DNA of 12,922 bases from DMER64 sp964542305 (GTDB taxonomy: Bacteria > Bacteroidota > Bacteroidia > Bacteroidales > UBA932), in assembly GCA_964542305.1 (NCBI GenBank), contig CAZITX010000029.1, positions 1-12,922 on the forward strand. Reading direction: 5' to 3'. The notes beneath the pieces were generated by a model that saw only the letters and a program-made list of their open reading frames with translations, ran no database searches and was not told the DNA's origin. Shown here piece after piece: positions 12,448-12,922 of the stretch (the stretch's first letter is position 1; each line of letters starts with the position of its first letter). A program made the translations under genes and the position numbers.

Positions 12448-12922
12448 CTAGATCACTCTTTTATTTTGCAGCTGGCAGATCAATTCGATGGCCAGGAGGG
12501 AGTCTTCGTCGCCTTTTTTGGCGGCTTTCAGGTACCATTGCATGGCGGCTTCTTCGTCGGGATCTACGCCGTATCCTTCTTTGTAGCAATAACCTACGCG
12601 GCTCTCGGCATGCATATCACCCTGGTCTGCTGCTTTTTTGTACCAAAAGAAAGACTGTTCGTAATCCTGTACCACGCCCTGGCCGTAAAAAAACCGGTCG
12701 CCCAGCTCAATTTGCGCAGCGACATGCCCCTGCGAGGCGGCTTTGCTGTACCACTGAAAGGCTTTCCGGTAATCTTGCCCGGTGCCCACTGCCCGGCGAA
12801 AACAGTCGCCCAGATTCTTCTGGGCCTGGGCATCTCCTTGCTCTGCGGCTTTTTTGAACCATTCGAAAGCCTGGTGCGGGTCTTTTTGCACACAACAGCC
12901 GAGTTCCAGGTAAAAACCGGAT
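12448..12922 (-). CDS. Sel1-repeat (TPR-like) protein, 5' part outside the window
   Basis: The frame is open to the right edge, so the N-terminus is missing; a GTG at 12891 is not a credible start because repeat sequence (YLELGCCVQKD) continues before it. About four Sel1-like repeats are visible, each with A-x-x-W-(Y/F)-x-K-A-A-x-x-G followed by a small-residue helix and G-x-G-V-x-x-D. Examples are FEWFKKAAEQGDAQAQKNLG, FQWYSKAASQGHVAAQIELG and MQWYLKAAKKGDEDSLLAIE. Sel1 solenoids act as protein-binding scaffolds. No catalytic domain is seen in this part. The protein ends with a short basic tail (QLQNKRVI). Confidence 0.85.
   Translation of the reverse strand, partial: SGFYLELGCCVQKDPHQAFEWFKKAAEQGDAQAQKNLGDCFRRAVGTGQDYRKAFQWYSKAASQGHVAAQIELGDRFFYGQGVVQDYEQSFFWYKKAADQGDMHAESRVGYCYKEGYGVDPDEEAAMQWYLKAAKKGDEDSLLAIELICQLQNKRVI

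Overview
The window looks like a chromosomal accessory region of a gut-type Bacteroidales (Bacteroidota). The evidence is a UpxY-type NusG-like antiterminator at the head of a polysaccharide operon, little Shine-Dalgarno signal, and several matches to the Bacteroidetes promoter box TAnnTTTG. No rRNA, tRNA or CRISPR array is visible.

Layout. (1) 1-2148, minus strand: the start of a capsule/exopolysaccharide operon, read upxY (2148-1624), a 290-residue unknown protein (1464-592), then the N-terminal part of a CapD/FlaA1-like membrane sugar-nucleotide enzyme that runs off the left edge. (2) 2742-5159, plus strand: a copper-type P1B ATPase (copA). (3) 10262-5254, minus strand: a tight five-gene operon of PqqD-like/RRE protein, NTP_transf_5-type nucleotidyltransferase, ABC exporter, HPr-kinase-like protein and a small Ser-His signal-peptidase-like protein. 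This gene set resembles peptide-modification (RiPP / HPr-rel) systems, but no precursor, cyclase or leader protease is present. (4) 10500-11297, plus strand: a REP-associated tyrosine transposase (RAYT) with HIH and YILRNP motifs and a C-terminal HTH. (5) 11628-11981: a small lipoprotein with a strong terminator, then a doubtful 27-residue membrane peptide, and at the right edge a Sel1-repeat protein on the minus strand.

The most striking feature is a family of four palindromic elements (A 2553-2671, B 5165-5283, C 10286-10404, D 11265-11383). Each is exactly 119 bp, has terminal inverted repeats of about 25 bp and is centred on the same CCCGGG. They bracket each transcription unit in turn: A-copA-B-(five-gene operon)-C-RAYT-D. 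C and D flank the RAYT directly, so I read them as REPIN-like elements mobilised by that transposase. One arm of B encodes the last residues of the peptidase, and the left arm of D encodes the last residues of the RAYT. A decayed fifth copy (11385-11439) and a possible half-site (11982-11998) lie nearby.

A second theme is in-frame low-complexity expansion: Gly-Ala in copA, a 12-residue repeat in the kinase, collagen-like Gly-Glu-X triplets in the nucleotidyltransferase and an ISDVN duplication in the unknown capsule-operon protein. A GC-rich tandem tract also lies between two capsule genes.
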